Shown here: in pieces, positions 45,142 through 54,402 of the stretch
Position numbering within the stretch: the stretch's first letter is position 1
Layout of the letters: every line of letters starts with the position of its first letter
Assembly (NCBI RefSeq): GCF_000016985.1
Contig: NC_009633.1
Span: 310,001-374,000, forward strand
DNA: 64,000 nt
Source of the DNA: Alkaliphilus metalliredigens QYMF
GTDB lineage: Bacteria; Bacillota; Clostridia; Peptostreptococcales; Natronincolaceae
Reading direction: 5' to 3'
Position numbers and translations under genes: made by a program
Notes under the pieces: model-generated
Database searches by the model: none
What the model saw: the letters and a program-made list of their open reading frames with translations, nothing else
What the model was told of the DNA's origin: nothing

Positions 45142-45485
45142 AAAGACCCTCCTTGTGATGAATGATAAAATAAATTGCCGACAGTTCTTCTTTTGGTCAC
45201 CTCCTTATTATGATTAAATGATGCCAAAATATTCACAAAAAATTTTAATCATTAAACTAGTTTAATAAAACTGAAAATTTTAAAAATTGGCCCTCGATTA
45301 ATAATTATACAAGAATTTGTCGAAATAGGCAAGCGTTAGTTTATTAACAATTCACGCAATTGTATTTGATATAAAAGCAACTAGGGTATAGATAATTCAT
45401 AAAATTATTAATACTTTTGCAGGTTTTTTTTCTTGGATGCCGAAATGTATTAAATGTAGAGACTGAAAAGAGGAGCTGAAGAGCA
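45142..45485. other. Divergent intergenic region, 344 bases
   Basis: AT-rich. On the minus strand a TATAAT-like box (about 45305-45315) lies about 170 bases before the NSS start, and a perfect AAGGAGGTGACC stretch without a gene of its own lies 60 bases before it. On the + strand a GAGGAG site precedes the receiver-protein gene. I see no riboswitch. Confidence 0.4.
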
Positions 45486-45848
45486 TTGCCACATAAAATT
45501 CTAATCATTGATGACCAACCAAGAATATGCTCTTTGTTGGAGGAAGTTTTTAAAAAAGATTACGAAGTCTATCTAGCCACAGAGGCTAACAAAGCACTTG
45601 AGATCATAGAAACAGCCCAACCGGACTTGGCCATTGTGGATATGAACCTGGGACAAGAGAGCGGTGTGGATCTGATTGAAAAAATGCTAGAAATAAAAAA
45701 TGACTTACTGCTTGTCATGCTCACGGGCAATTATACTCCTAGGCACAAAGAAAGGGGAGCAGAATTAGGGGTGAAGGCGTTTTTAGAAAAACCCTTCGAT
45801 ATCATAGAGATGAGGAGCTGTATTGCATCCATTTTATCTAACGGATAA
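45486..45848 (+). CDS. Stand-alone receiver protein (CheY/Spo0F type)
   Basis: A 120-residue response-regulator receiver with no output domain: acidic pair D9/D10, phospho-acceptor Asp52 (LAIVDMN), Thr near 80 (VMLTGNY) and Lys in EKPFD. The TTG start follows GAGGAG. No kinase gene is adjacent, so it must work with a partner elsewhere. It may be a phosphorelay intermediate. Confidence 0.88.
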   Translation: MPHKILIIDDQPRICSLLEEVFKKDYEVYLATEANKALEIIETAQPDLAIVDMNLGQESGVDLIEKMLEIKNDLLLVMLTGNYTPRHKERGAELGVKAFLEKPFDIIEMRSCIASILSNG

Positions 45849-45967
45849 GTAGCGTTGGATTTAATAAAAAGTACACGCGATACGGTTTCGCCCATGAATC
45901 TTGAGCACTTGGAATTTTTAAAAGAATGTTAAAAATGATTAATAAAATATTTTAGGGGGTAAATTAT

Positions 45968-46357
45968 ATGAAAGCAATGATTCGTATGAGAATGAGTATG
46001 CATGATGCACATTATGGAGGTAATTTAGTGGATGGGGCAAAGATGCTTCAATTATTTGGGGATGTGGCCACAGAGCTATTGATCCGTCATGATGGAGATG
46101 AAGGTCTTTTTGTAGGCTATGACCAGGTGGAATTTACAGCGCCTGTTTATGCCGGGGACTATATTGAAGCTGTGGGTGAGATTGTTAAGGTGGGAAACAC
46201 CTCTCGGAAGATGGTTTTTGAAGCAAGAAAGGTGATTGTTCCCCGTTACGACATTAATGAATCAGCCTGTGACGTATTGGAGGAGCCTATTGTTGTGTGT
46301 AAGGCCTCTGGTACTTGCGTTGTCACAAGGGATAAAAAGAGATTGAAGCGGGAGTAG
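45968..46357 (+). CDS. kal: 3-aminobutyryl-CoA ammonia-lyase (lysine fermentation)
   Basis: A 129-residue hot-dog-fold enzyme that removes ammonia from L-3-aminobutyryl-CoA to give crotonyl-CoA in lysine fermentation. The start [20 protein letters not shown] and [21 protein letters not shown] are typical. It lies 13 bases before kce, as in known lysine-fermentation clusters. The other genes of that pathway (lysine 2,3-aminomutase, 5,6-aminomutase, kdd) are not in the window. Confidence 0.85.
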   Translation: MKAMIRMRMSMHDAHYGGNLVDGAKMLQLFGDVATELLIRHDGDEGLFVGYDQVEFTAPVYAGDYIEAVGEIVKVGNTSRKMVFEARKVIVPRYDINESACDVLEEPIVVCKASGTCVVTRDKKRLKRE

Positions 46358-46370
46358 GAGGAGAGAATAA

Positions 46371-47183
46371 ATGGAAAAACTGATTATTACGGCTGCCCTA
46401 ACCGGTGCTGAAGTCACCCGGGAACAACAGCCAAATTTACCACTGACACCAGATGAAATTGCACAGGCAGCCTATGAGTGCTATGAAGCTGGGGCATCGA
46501 TTGTTCACGTACATGCCAGGGATGAAGAGGGAAAACCCACACAATCCTATGAGGTTTATGAAGAAATTAAGCAGAAAATACAAGCAAAATGTGATATCAT
46601 TTTTCAGCCCTCCACAGGAGGGGCAGTGTGGCATACCCCTGAGGAGCGCTTGCAGCCAGTGGAGCTTAAGCCTGAGATGGCAACCCTAAGTTGTGGGACC
46701 TGTAACTTTGGACCCGATGTATTTATGAATTCCCAGGAATATATTGAAAAGTTTGCAAAACGCATGATGGAGTTAGGAGTTAAGCCAGAGATTGAAATTT
46801 TTGAAAGAGGGATGATTGAAAATGCCAAAGGGCTGGTTAAGAAGGGTTTAGCCAAGACACCATTGCATTTTGATTTTGTTCTAGGTGTCCCAGGAGCAGC
46901 CCCTGGTACGGTGGAGGATCTCCTTTATATGGTGAGATGCATACCGGAGGGATCCACATGGACCGTGGCTGGCATTGGCCGTGCTGAGCTGCCATTGGCA
47001 ACAATGGCAATGATCATGGGTGGCCATGTTCGGGTGGGCTTCGAGGATAATGTGTACTATGGAAAAGGGGAGCTGGCTGAATCCAATGCCCAATTGGTGG
47101 CACGGATCCTTAGAATTGCAAAGGAATTGGGCAGAGAGATCGCTACACCAGAGGAAGCAAGACATATATTGGGACTTAAATAG
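46371..47183 (+). CDS. kce: 3-keto-5-aminohexanoate cleavage enzyme
   Basis: A 270-residue BKACE-family TIM barrel that cleaves 3-keto-5-aminohexanoate with acetyl-CoA to 3-aminobutyryl-CoA and acetoacetate. The zinc-binding HVHARD motif (about 47-52), QPSTGG, TLSCGTCNFG and GGHVRVGFEDNVYY with its metal His are all present. It follows kal and is 11 bases before fsa. The family also holds related beta-keto acid cleavage enzymes, but the kal neighbour supports the lysine assignment. Confidence 0.88.
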   Translation: MEKLIITAALTGAEVTREQQPNLPLTPDEIAQAAYECYEAGASIVHVHARDEEGKPTQSYEVYEEIKQKIQAKCDIIFQPSTGGAVWHTPEERLQPVELKPEMATLSCGTCNFGPDVFMNSQEYIEKFAKRMMELGVKPEIEIFERGMIENAKGLVKKGLAKTPLHFDFVLGVPGAAPGTVEDLLYMVRCIPEGSTWTVAGIGRAELPLATMAMIMGGHVRVGFEDNVYYGKGELAESNAQLVARILRIAKELGREIATPEEARHILGLK

Positions 47184-47194
47184 GAGGTTAAACA

Positions 47195-47839
47195 ATGAAG
47201 TTATTTATTGATACAGCCAACATTGAAGAAATTAAAGAAGTGGCCCAGTGGGGTATTTTAAGTGGGGTCACAACAAATCCTTCATTAATTGCGAAGGAAG
47301 GACGGGATTTTAAGCAGGTTATTGCGGAAATCACAGCCATCGTAGAGGGACCCATTAGTGCAGAGGTTGTGAGTCTTCAGGCTGAAGAAATGCTTAAAGA
47401 AGCCCAAGACCTGGTTGCCATTCATCCAAATGTTGTCATTAAGGTACCCATGACAGCCGAGGGTCTCAAGGCAGTAAAAGGTTTTTCGGAGCAGGGCATT
47501 AAAACAAATGTGACCTTAGTATTTTCGGCCAATCAAGCACTGCTGGCAGCCAGAGCCGGTGCTAGCTTTGTCAGTCCCTTTGTGGGGCGACTAGATGACA
47601 TTGGACAGGAAGGCAGTGAATTGGTGAGACAGATCATCGAGATCTATGACATCCATGGGATTGAGACAGAAATCATTGCAGCCAGCATTCGGCACACACA
47701 GCACCTAACAGACGCAGCCTTGGCTGGGGCCCATATTGCCACCGTCCCCTACAAAGTCCTAAAGCAAAGTCTACTACATCCCTTAACGGATCAAGGCATT
47801 GAAAAATTTCTAAAGGACTGGGAGGGTCTCGTGAAATAA
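47195..47839 (+). CDS. fsa: Transaldolase-like fructose-6-phosphate aldolase
   Basis: A 214-residue class I aldolase of the small transaldolase group (TalC/FSA). [47 protein letters not shown] with the Schiff-base Lys, and [13 protein letters not shown] are visible. Length is right for the family (about 215). In many clostridia it precedes glpX and rho. Here it follows kce directly, and an alpha/beta hydrolase lies between it and glpX. Confidence 0.93.
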   Translation: MKLFIDTANIEEIKEVAQWGILSGVTTNPSLIAKEGRDFKQVIAEITAIVEGPISAEVVSLQAEEMLKEAQDLVAIHPNVVIKVPMTAEGLKAVKGFSEQGIKTNVTLVFSANQALLAARAGASFVSPFVGRLDDIGQEGSELVRQIIEIYDIHGIETEIIAASIRHTQHLTDAALAGAHIATVPYKVLKQSLLHPLTDQGIEKFLKDWEGLVK

Positions 47840-47932
47840 TGAGATAAACGCAATTATCATCGTCAATGGTGGACTGTCCTGAGATATTGGCAAATAAGAT
47901 TGTTCATTTTATAGAAGAAATCAGGTGATGAA

Positions 47933-48751
47933 ATGCCAAAGGTAAAGATAAACGATGTAGATATCCATTATCGGGTCTCTGGAAAAGGAGACCAAGTATT
48001 AATGATCTTAAATGGAATTATGATGAGTGTTGCCAGCTGGATGGAGATGGTACCCACCTATACAAGGGCGGGGTACAAAGTGATCAATGTGGATTTTAGA
48101 GACCAGGGAGAATCTGGATCCTCTCCTGGGGGTTACTCCAATGAACAGCATGTGGAGGACCTAAAGGGGTTATTAACCCATTTAGAAATTAAAAGCTGTA
48201 CTGTACTGGGTATATCCTATGGCGGTCAGGTGGCCATGATGTTGGCCCTTGCGTATCCTGAAATGGTACGGGGACTTATTTTGGCCAATACCATGAGTCG
48301 ATTCACTCCCTATCTAAGGGCAATCGGTGCTGCCTGGGATGAAGGTGCAAAACTTCAGGATGGAGAAACGTTCTTTAAATTGGCCATGCCTCTCATTTAC
48401 TCAGATGTTTTTTATGAACGAAAAGAACAATGGCTTCAAGATAGGGCAAGGGAATTTGGGAAAGCGGCTACAGCCCAGTGGTTTCAAAGATATCTAAGGC
48501 TTTCAAGTAGTCTAGAGGGCTATGATATTAGTGGGAAAATCCACTCTATTGAGGTGCCTACTCTAGTCATTGCATCGGATAAGGATGTTGTCACCCCCTA
48601 TGAGGAGCTGTTGATGATTCATAGAAAAATCAAAAACTCTTTATTTGTGATGCTACCAGAGGCCGGGCATGCCTCCTGCTATGAAAAAATGAGGGAATTC
48701 AACGTACAAGTTCTTGGTTTTTTAGTGATGAACCAAGGAATGGATGGATAA
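47933..48751 (+). CDS. Alpha/beta hydrolase
   Basis: A 272-residue alpha/beta-hydrolase-fold enzyme. The nucleophile elbow is GISYGG (Ser at about 98), the acid is in IASDKDVVTPYEE and the His in LPEAGHASCYE. HYRVSGKGD and the GIMMS oxyanion-hole region are present. Similar proteins act as esterases or as lactonases such as 3-oxoadipate enol-lactonase; the substrate cannot be named. Its place between fsa and glpX looks like an insertion into a conserved gene string. Confidence 0.88.
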   Translation: MPKVKINDVDIHYRVSGKGDQVLMILNGIMMSVASWMEMVPTYTRAGYKVINVDFRDQGESGSSPGGYSNEQHVEDLKGLLTHLEIKSCTVLGISYGGQVAMMLALAYPEMVRGLILANTMSRFTPYLRAIGAAWDEGAKLQDGETFFKLAMPLIYSDVFYERKEQWLQDRAREFGKAATAQWFQRYLRLSSSLEGYDISGKIHSIEVPTLVIASDKDVVTPYEELLMIHRKIKNSLFVMLPEAGHASCYEKMREFNVQVLGFLVMNQGMDG

Positions 48752-48787
48752 AAGAATGAAGACTTCTAAAGTAGAAACGGGGAGTAT

Positions 48788-48891
48788 ATGAGGCTAAAAT
48801 CATAACGGTAGAACAAGCGCTACAAAAGATAAAAAGTGGAGATGACATTGTATCAGGGCTAGGGGCAGCAGAGAAATTGAAAATTTGGTAG
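48788..48891 (+). pseudogene. N-terminal stub of a CoA-transferase gene
   Basis: Behind GGGGAG the ATG at 48788 is out of frame by one base with a stretch (48790-48891) coding EAKIITVEQALQKIKSGDDI-VSGLGAAEKLKIW and then stop. This is the N-terminus of the acetyl-CoA hydrolase/4-hydroxybutyrate CoA-transferase family. Only about 33 codons remain. A CoA-transferase is part of lysine fermentation, so it may be a relic of a larger cluster. Confidence 0.7.
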
Positions 48892-48900
48892 TGAGGTACG

Positions 48901-48962
48901 ATAAAACTCGGCTAGGATTCAGTGGAAGTGAAAACTCCCATTGAGGACTAGCCGAGTTTTAT
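48901..48962. repeat. Perfect 15-bp inverted repeat
   Basis: The arms 48901-48915 and 48948-48962 (ATAAAACTCGGCTAG and its complement) flank 32 bases that can form a smaller inner stem. It lies right after the CoA-transferase stub and may act as a terminator. The remaining leader to 49243 contains a short GCTAGC dyad near 49130-49150 and no gene. Confidence 0.6.
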
Positions 48963-49243
48963 GGTAAAAAGAGACTATTCACAACATATTATGGAGGTAA
49001 ATGTGAAATAATACGGTTGAGAATTAGAGGAGAATAGTATATTATATTGGTAGATGTAGAACAGAAAAAGTATGTCACATATAAGTATAAGTAGATAACC
49101 GAAATCTGTGATTTCGTGTTAGTCACTTAGCTAGCTGCTTTTAGCTAGCATCATTGATAAAATGATAGCAATATACCGAAGATAACTCATAGCGAAACTT
49201 TTACATAGGATAGGGTTGTTTAAAAATCGAGGAGGAAAAAAGA

Positions 49244-50242
49244 ATGGATCGTAATTTAGCATTGGAATTAGTACGTGTAACAGAAACCGCAGCATTGGCT
49301 TCCGCCAGTTATATGGGAAGAGGGGACAAGATAGGTGCTGATCAGGCCGCGGTAGATGGCATGAGAAGAGCCTTTAATAGTATTTCTATACGAGGAACTG
49401 TGGTTATTGGTGAAGGGGATTTAGATGAAGCGCCGATGTTATATATTGGAGAAACCGTGGGATGCGGAGATGAAACGGAAATAGAAGTGGATATTGCAGT
49501 GGATCCCCTAGAGGGAACGACTTTGATTGCCAAGGGACTACCTAATGCCATTGCAGTTCTTGCCATCGCACCAAAGGGAACACTCCTTCATGCGCCGGAC
49601 ATGTACATGAGAAAAATTGCTGTAGGACCAAGGGCAAAGGGTGTCATTAACATCGCAGCCCCAACAAGTGAAAATTTACATGCCATTGCCAAGGCATTAG
49701 ATAAAAAAATTGAAGACTTAACGGTTACTGTTCAGGATAGACCAAGGCATGAAAAACTGATTGAAGAAATTAGAGAAGCTGGAGCAAGAATTAAGCTCTT
49801 TGGAGATGGCGATGTGGCCACGGCCATTGCCACGGGCTTTGAGGAAACCGGTGTGGACGTTCTGATGGGAATTGGTGGTGCTCCAGAAGGGGTGATTGCA
49901 GCCGTTGCATTGAAGTGTCTTGGGGGAGATATGCAGGCAATCCTGAATCCCATGAGTCCGGAGGAAGAGACTAGATGTCGGGAGATGGGTTTATCCCAGG
50001 ACGATGTGAAAAAGGTGTTAACATTAGATGATTTGGTCAGCAGTGAGGATTGTTTCTTTGCAGCCACAGGGATCACCCAGGGAGATTTACTGCAGGGAGT
50101 TGTCTACAAAGGGAATAACCGTGCTTCTACCCATTCTGTTGTCATGAGGGGAAAAACCGGAACGGTTCGATTTGTAGAAGCACTACATCGTTTAGATAAA
50201 AATGAGACATTAACGGATGTATTAAAGAAGCACCAACGGTAA
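49244..50242 (+). CDS. glpX: Class II fructose-1,6-bisphosphatase, copy 1
   Basis: A 332-residue gluconeogenic phosphatase. Key motifs: MDRNLALELVRVTETAA, GRGDKIGADQAAVDGMR, VIGEGDLDEAPMLYIGE, AVDPLEGTT, and GIGGAPEGVIAA. All are typical of GlpX. It starts behind GGAGG and is followed 31 bases on by a second glpX of clearly different sequence. The two copies could differ in regulation or form mixed tetramers. Confidence 0.95.
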   Translation: MDRNLALELVRVTETAALASASYMGRGDKIGADQAAVDGMRRAFNSISIRGTVVIGEGDLDEAPMLYIGETVGCGDETEIEVDIAVDPLEGTTLIAKGLPNAIAVLAIAPKGTLLHAPDMYMRKIAVGPRAKGVINIAAPTSENLHAIAKALDKKIEDLTVTVQDRPRHEKLIEEIREAGARIKLFGDGDVATAIATGFEETGVDVLMGIGGAPEGVIAAVALKCLGGDMQAILNPMSPEEETRCREMGLSQDDVKKVLTLDDLVSSEDCFFAATGITQGDLLQGVVYKGNNRASTHSVVMRGKTGTVRFVEALHRLDKNETLTDVLKKHQR

Positions 50243-50273
50243 GGAAACAAGCACAATAAAGGAGTGAGTGGGA

Positions 50274-51242
50274 ATGGATCGGAATTTGGCTATTAATCTA
50301 GTGAGAGTAACTGAGGCGGCTGCCATTGGTGCTGCTAAGCATATGGGACGTGGAGATAAGGAAGCTGCTGATCAAGCTGGTGTGGATGGTATGAGGAAAA
50401 TGTTTGATACCATTAACATTGAAGGAACTGTTGTCATCGGTGAAGGGGAGATGGATGAGGCTCCCATGCTCTATATCGGGGAAGTCGTCGGGGAGAGGGG
50501 ACACAATGCACCTCAGGTTGACATTGCGGTGGATCCTGTAGAAGGAACCACAGCTGTAGCAAAGGGACTTCCTAATGCCATAGCGGTAGTAGCCATGGCC
50601 CCTAAGGGATGTTTGCTTCATGCACCGGATATGTATATGGACAAGATTGCTGTTGGACCGGCGGCTGCCGGAAAGATTCATATTGATTGGCCAGTTCATA
50701 AAAACCTAAAGGCAACGGCAGAGGCACTGAACAAAAGCATATCAGATTTAACCGTAACAATATTAGATAGACCGCGGCATGCAGACATTATTCAGCAATG
50801 TCGAGATGCTGGGGCTAGAATTAAGCTCTTTAGTGACGGAGATGTGGCCACGGCCATCGCCACTTGCTTTGACGATACGGGAATCGATATTTTATTGGGT
50901 ATAGGTGGGGCACCGGAGGGTGTGATCGCTGCAGCCGCATTAAAGTCCCTAGGAGGAGAATTCCAAGGGAAGCTCATCGAATTTGAAGAGGGCGAAGCTG
51001 AACGATGTATAAAAATGGGTGTATGTGTTAACAAAGTATACTATATGGATGATTTAGTAAAGGGAAATGAAGTGTATTTTGCAGCCACAGGTATTTCTGA
51101 TGGAGATCTGTTAAAGGGAGTTGTTTATGGTGGGAATGGAATTGTTAAAACCCATTCAGTTGTCATGCGATCTGAAACTGGAACCATTCGGTTTATTGAA
51201 GCTATCCATAGGTTAAATCAAAAGCCCACATACTCTTACTAA
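50274..51242 (+). CDS. glpX: Class II fructose-1,6-bisphosphatase, copy 2
   Basis: A 322-residue paralogue of the preceding gene with the same motifs (GRGDKEAADQAGVDGMRKMF, VIGEGEMDEAPMLYIGEVVG, AVDPVEGTT, GIGGAPEGVIAAAAL). I chose the ATG at 50274, which aligns with the start of copy 1 and is nine bases after AAGGAG; the GTG at 50268 is too close to that site. A terminator follows. Confidence 0.95.
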   Translation: MDRNLAINLVRVTEAAAIGAAKHMGRGDKEAADQAGVDGMRKMFDTINIEGTVVIGEGEMDEAPMLYIGEVVGERGHNAPQVDIAVDPVEGTTAVAKGLPNAIAVVAMAPKGCLLHAPDMYMDKIAVGPAAAGKIHIDWPVHKNLKATAEALNKSISDLTVTILDRPRHADIIQQCRDAGARIKLFSDGDVATAIATCFDDTGIDILLGIGGAPEGVIAAAALKSLGGEFQGKLIEFEEGEAERCIKMGVCVNKVYYMDDLVKGNEVYFAATGISDGDLLKGVVYGGNGIVKTHSVVMRSETGTIRFIEAIHRLNQKPTYSY

Positions 51243-51298
51243 GGACGCCTACTGATTTCTCATTGACGATTACATCCAAGAGTGATAAAATTAAGCAT

Positions 51299-51335
51299 AA
51301 AAGAGAGGGACAAAGATAACTTTTGTCCCTCTTTC
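51299..51335 (+). terminator. Terminator between glpX and rho
   Basis: The stem AAAGAGAGGGACAAA (about 51299-51313) pairs with TTTTGTCCCTCTTT (51321-51334) around a short loop. Confidence 0.8.
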
Positions 51336-51367
51336 AGTAATTTACGTTAACCAAATGGAGGTGCACA

Positions 51368-52801
51368 GTGGATAAAACAGAATTAGCCACGAAGAAGCTT
51401 GAAGACCTGCGGCAAATTGCCAGGGCCTTGGGCATTAAAAACATAGGAAAATATAAAAAAAGTGAACTGATGGAACGGATCATTGGACAAGAACCCACTG
51501 AAGACAAAGGAACAACGATAGAAGAAATAGAACAGCCCATAGAGCCTAGTCAAGCAACCCAAGAGCCAGAGAAAACAAGTAAACCGGGAGTTCAAGAAAT
51601 ACCACCAGAAAAAAAGGATAGTCTCGTGGTTCAACAGGCAAAGGAACAAGGGTTGCCCTCACATCTGACAGATGAAATTTCCGAGGATGAATCAGTGAAT
51701 ATAGCACAAGGTATTTTAGAAATACATAGTGATGGATATGGTTTTCTAAGAAGGTATAACTATCTATCCAGTGATGGAGACATTTATATTTCCCCTTCTC
51801 AAATTAGACGGTTTAATATGAGAACTGGAGATAAAATCACAGGTATTACAAGACCCCCTAAAAGTGGCGAAAAGTTTAAAGCTCTTCTATATGTGAAGCA
51901 AATCAATGACTTGAATCCAGAAACAGCCACCCGTAGACCAAACTTTGAAGATCTGACTCCTATATACCCCAATAAACGAATTAATTTAGAACTGAATACA
52001 AAGGAATTATCTACCCGATTAATTGACCTGATTGCACCGATTGGAAAAGGTCAAAGGGGAATGATTGCAGCACCACCAAAGGCAGGAAAAACCATTTTAC
52101 TGCAGCAGGTGGCCAATAGTGTTGCCCTTAATTATCCTGAGACAGAAATAATTGTTTTACTGATAGATGAACGACCAGAGGAAGTAACGGATATGCAACG
52201 GTCAATCAAAGGCGAAGTGGTGTACTCAACATTTGATGAGCTTCCTAGTCATCATGTCAAGGTGGCGGAAATGGTACTGAGCCGTGCCCAAAGACTTGTG
52301 GAGCATGGGAAGGACGTTGTTATTTTATTAGATAGTATTACAAGGCTGGCCAGGGCTTACAACCTGACGATTCCTACCACAGGAAGAACTCTATCTGGAG
52401 GATTAGACCCAGGGGCACTACACAAACCCAAGCGTTTCTTTGGTGCCGCACGGAATCTTGAAGAGGGGGGGAGCTTAACCATTATTGCCACGGCCTTGAT
52501 TGAAACAGGCAGTCGAATGGATGAAGTTATTTTTGAAGAATTTAAGGGAACGGGAAATATGGAGCTCCATTTAGACCGAAAGCTTTCAGAAAAACGTATC
52601 TTCCCTGCGGTTGACATTAACAAATCTGGAACAAGGCGGGAAGAACTACTTTTGAGCCAGCGTGAGCTTGAAACCATCTGGAAAATCCGCCGAGCTATGG
52701 GTAATTCATCTCCTCAGGATGTCACTGAGAAGATTATTGCCTCCCTACTGGAAACCAAGAGCAATCACGAATTCGTAGAAATGTTAGCCAAGCGTTTATA
52801 G
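51368..52801 (+). CDS. rho: Transcription termination factor Rho
   Basis: A 477-residue RNA-dependent helicase. It has a Rho-N domain (about 5-40, [20 protein letters not shown]), an acidic/proline-rich insert (about 45-105), the RNA-binding fold ([18 protein letters not shown] and [16 protein letters not shown]), Walker A APPKAGKT near 234-241, the Walker B region [16 protein letters not shown] and the terminal KRL. The insert is longer than in E. coli Rho, as in many Gram-positives. The GTG start follows GGAGGT. Confidence 0.96.
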   Translation: MDKTELATKKLEDLRQIARALGIKNIGKYKKSELMERIIGQEPTEDKGTTIEEIEQPIEPSQATQEPEKTSKPGVQEIPPEKKDSLVVQQAKEQGLPSHLTDEISEDESVNIAQGILEIHSDGYGFLRRYNYLSSDGDIYISPSQIRRFNMRTGDKITGITRPPKSGEKFKALLYVKQINDLNPETATRRPNFEDLTPIYPNKRINLELNTKELSTRLIDLIAPIGKGQRGMIAAPPKAGKTILLQQVANSVALNYPETEIIVLLIDERPEEVTDMQRSIKGEVVYSTFDELPSHHVKVAEMVLSRAQRLVEHGKDVVILLDSITRLARAYNLTIPTTGRTLSGGLDPGALHKPKRFFGAARNLEEGGSLTIIATALIETGSRMDEVIFEEFKGTGNMELHLDRKLSEKRIFPAVDINKSGTRREELLLSQRELETIWKIRRAMGNSSPQDVTEKIIASLLETKSNHEFVEMLAKRL

Positions 52802-52813
52802 GCGAATTATGTC

Positions 52814-52842
52814 TTGCACCAGTAAAAGTTGTATGCTATACT
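52814..52842 (+). promoter_or_regulatory. Sigma-A promoter for rpmE
   Basis: TTGCAC (52814-52819) and TATACT (52837-52842) with a 17-base spacer, about 65 bases before rpmE. Confidence 0.7.
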
Positions 52843-52909
52843 GGAATAGTTAAATTCGACTTGTATGTTTAAAATTATATAAGCGTTTCAGAGGAAAGAG
52901 GTGAAGAGC

Positions 52910-53107
52910 ATGAAGAAGGATATTCATCCAGCATATCAACAAATAGACGTACATTGTGTATGTGGAAACAAATTTAAAACAGGATCTACAAATAAAGAAA
53001 TTAGAGTTGAGGTTTGTTCAGACTGCCATCCATTCTACACAGGTAAGCAAAAGAGTGTAGAAAAAGGTGGACGTGTAGAAAAATTCAAGAAAAAATTCGG
53101 TATGTAA
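52910..53107 (+). CDS. rpmE: Ribosomal protein L31 (zinc-binding type)
   Basis: A 65-residue protein of the large subunit with four Cys in the zinc-ribbon arrangement (HCVCGN and [13 protein letters not shown]). This is the C+ form. The ATG at 52910 is seven bases after AGAGGTG; a GTG at 52901 would be inside that site. It has its own promoter and terminator. Confidence 0.95.
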   Translation: MKKDIHPAYQQIDVHCVCGNKFKTGSTNKEIRVEVCSDCHPFYTGKQKSVEKGGRVEKFKKKFGM

Positions 53108-53129
53108 TTTGTCCCACATGGTGACGCAG

Positions 53130-53168
53130 ATCAAGGTTGGAAAGATTTCTTTCTAACCTTGATTTTTT
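53130..53168 (+). terminator. Terminator after rpmE
   Basis: ATCAAGGTT (53130-53138) pairs with AACCTTGAT (53155-53163), with an inner GAAA/TTTC pair, followed by T5. Confidence 0.9.
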
Positions 53169-53204
53169 GCTCACACCGAAGGTAAAATGTAAGGAGATGA
53201 AGGC

Positions 53205-53792
53205 ATGGTAGATATTATGGAATACTCAAAGGATGGGAGTATTGAGGTCATTGTAGGACCTATGTATGCTGGAAAGAGTGAAGAGTTGATCCGTAGAATC
53301 AATCGAGCTGAAATAGCAGAATTGAAGGTTTTGGCCTTCAAACCCTCAATAGATAATCGTTACTCCGCGCAACACATTACTTCTCATAATGGAAAACAAT
53401 TGAAATGTATCCCAGTTAAGGACGCAAAGGAAGTAATGGAATACATAGAAAAACAAGATTTTGATATTTTGGCAATTGATGAGGTACAATTCCTAGGTGA
53501 TGAAGTATTGAAGGTATGTCAAGATGTTGCCAATCGGGGAAAACGAGTCATTTGTTCTGGGCTAGATATGGATTTTAGGGGTGAACCCTTCCAAGTGGTA
53601 CCGAACTTAATGGCCATTGCTGAGCACGTGACAAAGCTCACGGCTGTGTGTATGACATGTAAGATGCCTGCCACTAGAACACAACGATTAGTCGATGGAC
53701 GACCTGCTAAGTATGATGATCCCATCATTATGGTAGGGGCTAAGGAAAGCTATGAAGCAAGATGCAGAAAATGCCATGTGGTGATAAGGTAA
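53205..53792 (+). CDS. tdk: Thymidine kinase
   Basis: A 195-residue type II thymidine kinase. The P-loop is GPMYAGKSEELIRR (18-31), the Walker B region is ILAIDEVQFLGDE, and the zinc site uses CMTCK and CRKC. The lasso region is DGRPAKYDDPIIMVGAKESYEARC (given by its parts DGRPAKYDD and MVGAKESYEARC). It sits after rpmE, as in many clostridia. Start follows AAGGAGATG. Confidence 0.95.
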   Translation: MVDIMEYSKDGSIEVIVGPMYAGKSEELIRRINRAEIAELKVLAFKPSIDNRYSAQHITSHNGKQLKCIPVKDAKEVMEYIEKQDFDILAIDEVQFLGDEVLKVCQDVANRGKRVICSGLDMDFRGEPFQVVPNLMAIAEHVTKLTAVCMTCKMPATRTQRLVDGRPAKYDDPIIMVGAKESYEARCRKCHVVIR

Positions 53793-53804
53793 GGGGGTGT
53801 CCTT

Positions 53805-53969
53805 GTGTCTAATGCATTGATGATTATTGGAATAATTGGAACAGTAGTGGGAATTCTTTCCCCAATTTTCAGAGTATCTAAGCAGAAGTCCAGAAGAAGT
53901 GTGGGCTGGGTAAAGGTGATCTTGATCTCATTTTTATTGTTTATAGCAGGTGTGGTAATGGGACTCTAA
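53805..53969 (+). CDS. Small two-helix membrane protein
   Basis: A 54-residue ORF behind AAGGGGGTG, 12 bases after tdk. It encodes two hydrophobic helices (about 4-20, ALMIIGIIGTVVGILSP, and 36-53, VKVILISFLLFIAGVVMGL) joined by a basic loop (RVSKQKSRRS). Good ribosome site and coupling to tdk support expression. No family recognised. Confidence 0.6.
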   Translation: MSNALMIIGIIGTVVGILSPIFRVSKQKSRRSVGWVKVILISFLLFIAGVVMGL

Positions 53970-54028
53970 CCGCACAATGATAAGGGATTTTGTGTTAGCG
54001 TTATTGGTGTCATTAAACAAAAAATAAT

Positions 54029-54069
54029 AAAAGGGGCGGATTTCATTATTTTGAAATCGCCCCTTTTAT
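54029..54069. terminator. Bidirectional terminator
   Basis: AAAAGGGGC (54029-54037) pairs with GCCCCTTTT (54059-54067), with a further ATTTC/GAAAT pairing inside. It ends both the tdk unit (+) and the small peptide gene (-). Confidence 0.85.
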
Positions 54070-54170
54070 CTTCTGTGATTTTGTTGTTTAAAATAGAATT
54101 TAAAGTAACTATACCAACCGGTTTTTGATTTAGGTGGACTATTATCTGTCATATCTGTCATATGTTCCAT
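54066..54170 (-). CDS. 34-residue peptide gene (copy 1 of a conserved pair)
   Basis: On the minus strand an ATG at 54170, five bases after AGGAG, starts MEHMTDMTDNSPPKSKTGWY, then SYFKFYFKQQNHRR and stop. The core TDNSPPK-x3-GWYSYF-(K/R)-FYF is also encoded at 57353-57424. Between the two copies several changes are third-position synonymous ones (Gly GGT/GGC, Tyr TAT/TAC, Ser AGT/AGC, Phe TTT/TTC, Pro CCT/CCA, Lys AAA/AAG), which argues for translation. It has a ribosome site and a terminator. No known family. Confidence 0.7.
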   Translation of the reverse strand: MEHMTDMTDNSPPKSKTGWYSYFKFYFKQQNHRR

Positions 54171-54402
54171 CAACTCTCCTTTAATTTCAAATTTTGTTAA
54201 TTAAAAAGGATGGTACGTAACTGATTTGTAAATTTTGAATCTACTCTTCATTTGTAAAAAAAATTACTTTGGTTGGTAGGAAGTTACTTGATTCTATTTG
54301 ATAATAATAAGATACCCAGTAAAAAAAACAATAAACAGAAAATTTTGAAAAAGATTTTAAGAATTTACAGATATAGTTCTGTTAGTTTGAGGAGGTTTAT
54401 TG

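Larger units (their letters stand above)
54021..54360. repeat. Direct repeat flanking the MerR/flavoprotein genes, copy 1
   Basis: About 340 bases that are similar, in the same direction, to 57307-57619. Shared parts are the terminator hairpin, the small minus-strand peptide gene, the GATTCTATTTG and AAGATACCC segments and the AAACAGAAAATT.TGAAAAAGAT stretch. Inside, TTACT (54284-54288) and AGTAA (54318-54322) form a dyad; the other copy has the different but still paired TACCGG and CCGGTA. Confidence 0.85.

Noticed and set aside
45142..45480. Amino-acid riboswitch or T-box upstream of the NSS gene
   Set aside because: No glycine, lysine or T-box core motifs and no terminator/antiterminator pair could be seen in the leader.
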